Assembly: GCF_000746255.1 (NCBI RefSeq)
Contig: NZ_JQKW01000007.1
Span: 217,672 to 281,671 of the forward strand
DNA: 64,000 nt
Direction of reading: 5' to 3'
Source: Thermodesulfobacterium hydrogeniphilum
Lineage (GTDB): Bacteria; Desulfobacterota; Thermodesulfobacteria; Thermodesulfobacteriales; Thermodesulfobacteriaceae
Shown: piece by piece, positions 63,982 through 64,000 of the stretch
Layout: each line of letters begins with the position of its first letter
Numbering within the stretch: position 1 is the stretch's first letter
Notes under the pieces: model-generated
Database searches by the model: none
What the model was told of the DNA's origin: nothing
What the model saw: only the letters and a program-made list of their open reading frames with translations
Translations under genes and position numbers: made by a program

Positions 63982-64000
63982 CTGGTAAAGGTTTTCTCCA

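Overview
This 64 kb window is an AT-rich (roughly 30% GC by eye), densely packed chromosome segment of a Gram-negative bacterium. An outer membrane is indicated by LPS inner-core genes (gmhB, waaC), MsbA, LptA/LptB and an O-antigen-type dTDP-sugar cluster. Low GC, Lys/Glu/Ile-rich proteins, HypF, a RACo-like corrinoid activator, cytochrome bd and a sulfite-reductase-like hemoprotein suggest an anaerobic thermophile near Thermodesulfobacterium (Thermodesulfobacteriota). That placement is inference: no rRNA gene is present. I found no tRNA, rRNA, complete IS element or replication origin. Most genes are intact housekeeping genes in tight, often overlapping operons.

Layout. 1-1.7 kb: cydA (cut by the window edge) behind an Rrf2-type regulator. 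1.9-7.8 kb: pnp, purine nucleoside phosphorylase, rng, gmhB, waaC. 7.8-10.4 kb (minus): htpX-msbA. 10.6-13.9 kb: RACo-like activator, psd, pssA. 13.9-15.6 kb: remA-like gene, gmk, rlmB, then a terminator. 15.6-17.2 kb (minus): bifunctional nuclease, PHP phosphoesterase, HsdR_N-like protein. 17.4-19.7 kb: small siroheme/ferredoxin protein and a kinase/ATPase fusion. 19.75-21.75 kb: groES-groEL and a strong terminator. 21.9-27.1 kb: lptA-lptB-rpoN followed by a HAD protein, a rhomboid and a membrane-anchored Clp-fold protease. 27.3-31.7 kb: FmdB-type zinc ribbon, a TPR/zinc-HEAT/TPR operon (minus), mltG, rsmA (minus). 31.8-36.4 kb: DUF1015, cysteine-cluster protein, sugar epimerase, class II aldolase, hemL. 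36.4-38.7 kb (minus): lysA, queA. 38.8-40.9 kb: uncharacterised gene, ilvC and its terminator.

41.0-45.6 kb is a sugar-nucleotide cassette (rmlA, an L-2-hydroxyglutarate-oxidase-like gene, rmlC, a divergent SDR, rmlD) that is richer in G/C than its surroundings and lacks a canonical rmlB; it looks laterally acquired. 45.6-47.9 kb: hypF. 47.9-52.4 kb (minus): flavin reductase, DUF488, hyuA, hyuB. 52.7-56.8 kb: a complete sugar ABC importer. 56.7-58.8 kb: SprA-type metalloprotease, gene debris (gamma-glutamylcyclotransferase remnant) and a dicarboxylate/amino-acid symporter. 59.0-62.5 kb: cstA, a 93-residue protein, an ArsA/Get3-like ATPase and a protein hydrophobic at both ends, tightly coupled. 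62.5-64 kb: more debris, an orphan 330-residue ORF and a CRISPR-repeat-like sequence at the window edge.

The most interesting material is the cstA/ArsA-Get3-like operon, the minimal siroheme-ferredoxin protein, an AGGTGTAA-type element shared by the fmdB and hypF upstream regions, a perfect 15-bp-arm palindrome between two divergent promoters, two enzymes with substitutions at catalytic motifs (psd and one SDR), and the edge region with an orphan gene next to a possible CRISPR repeat. I did not find a clearly new defence or mobile system. The last kilobase is the place where one could begin beyond the window.
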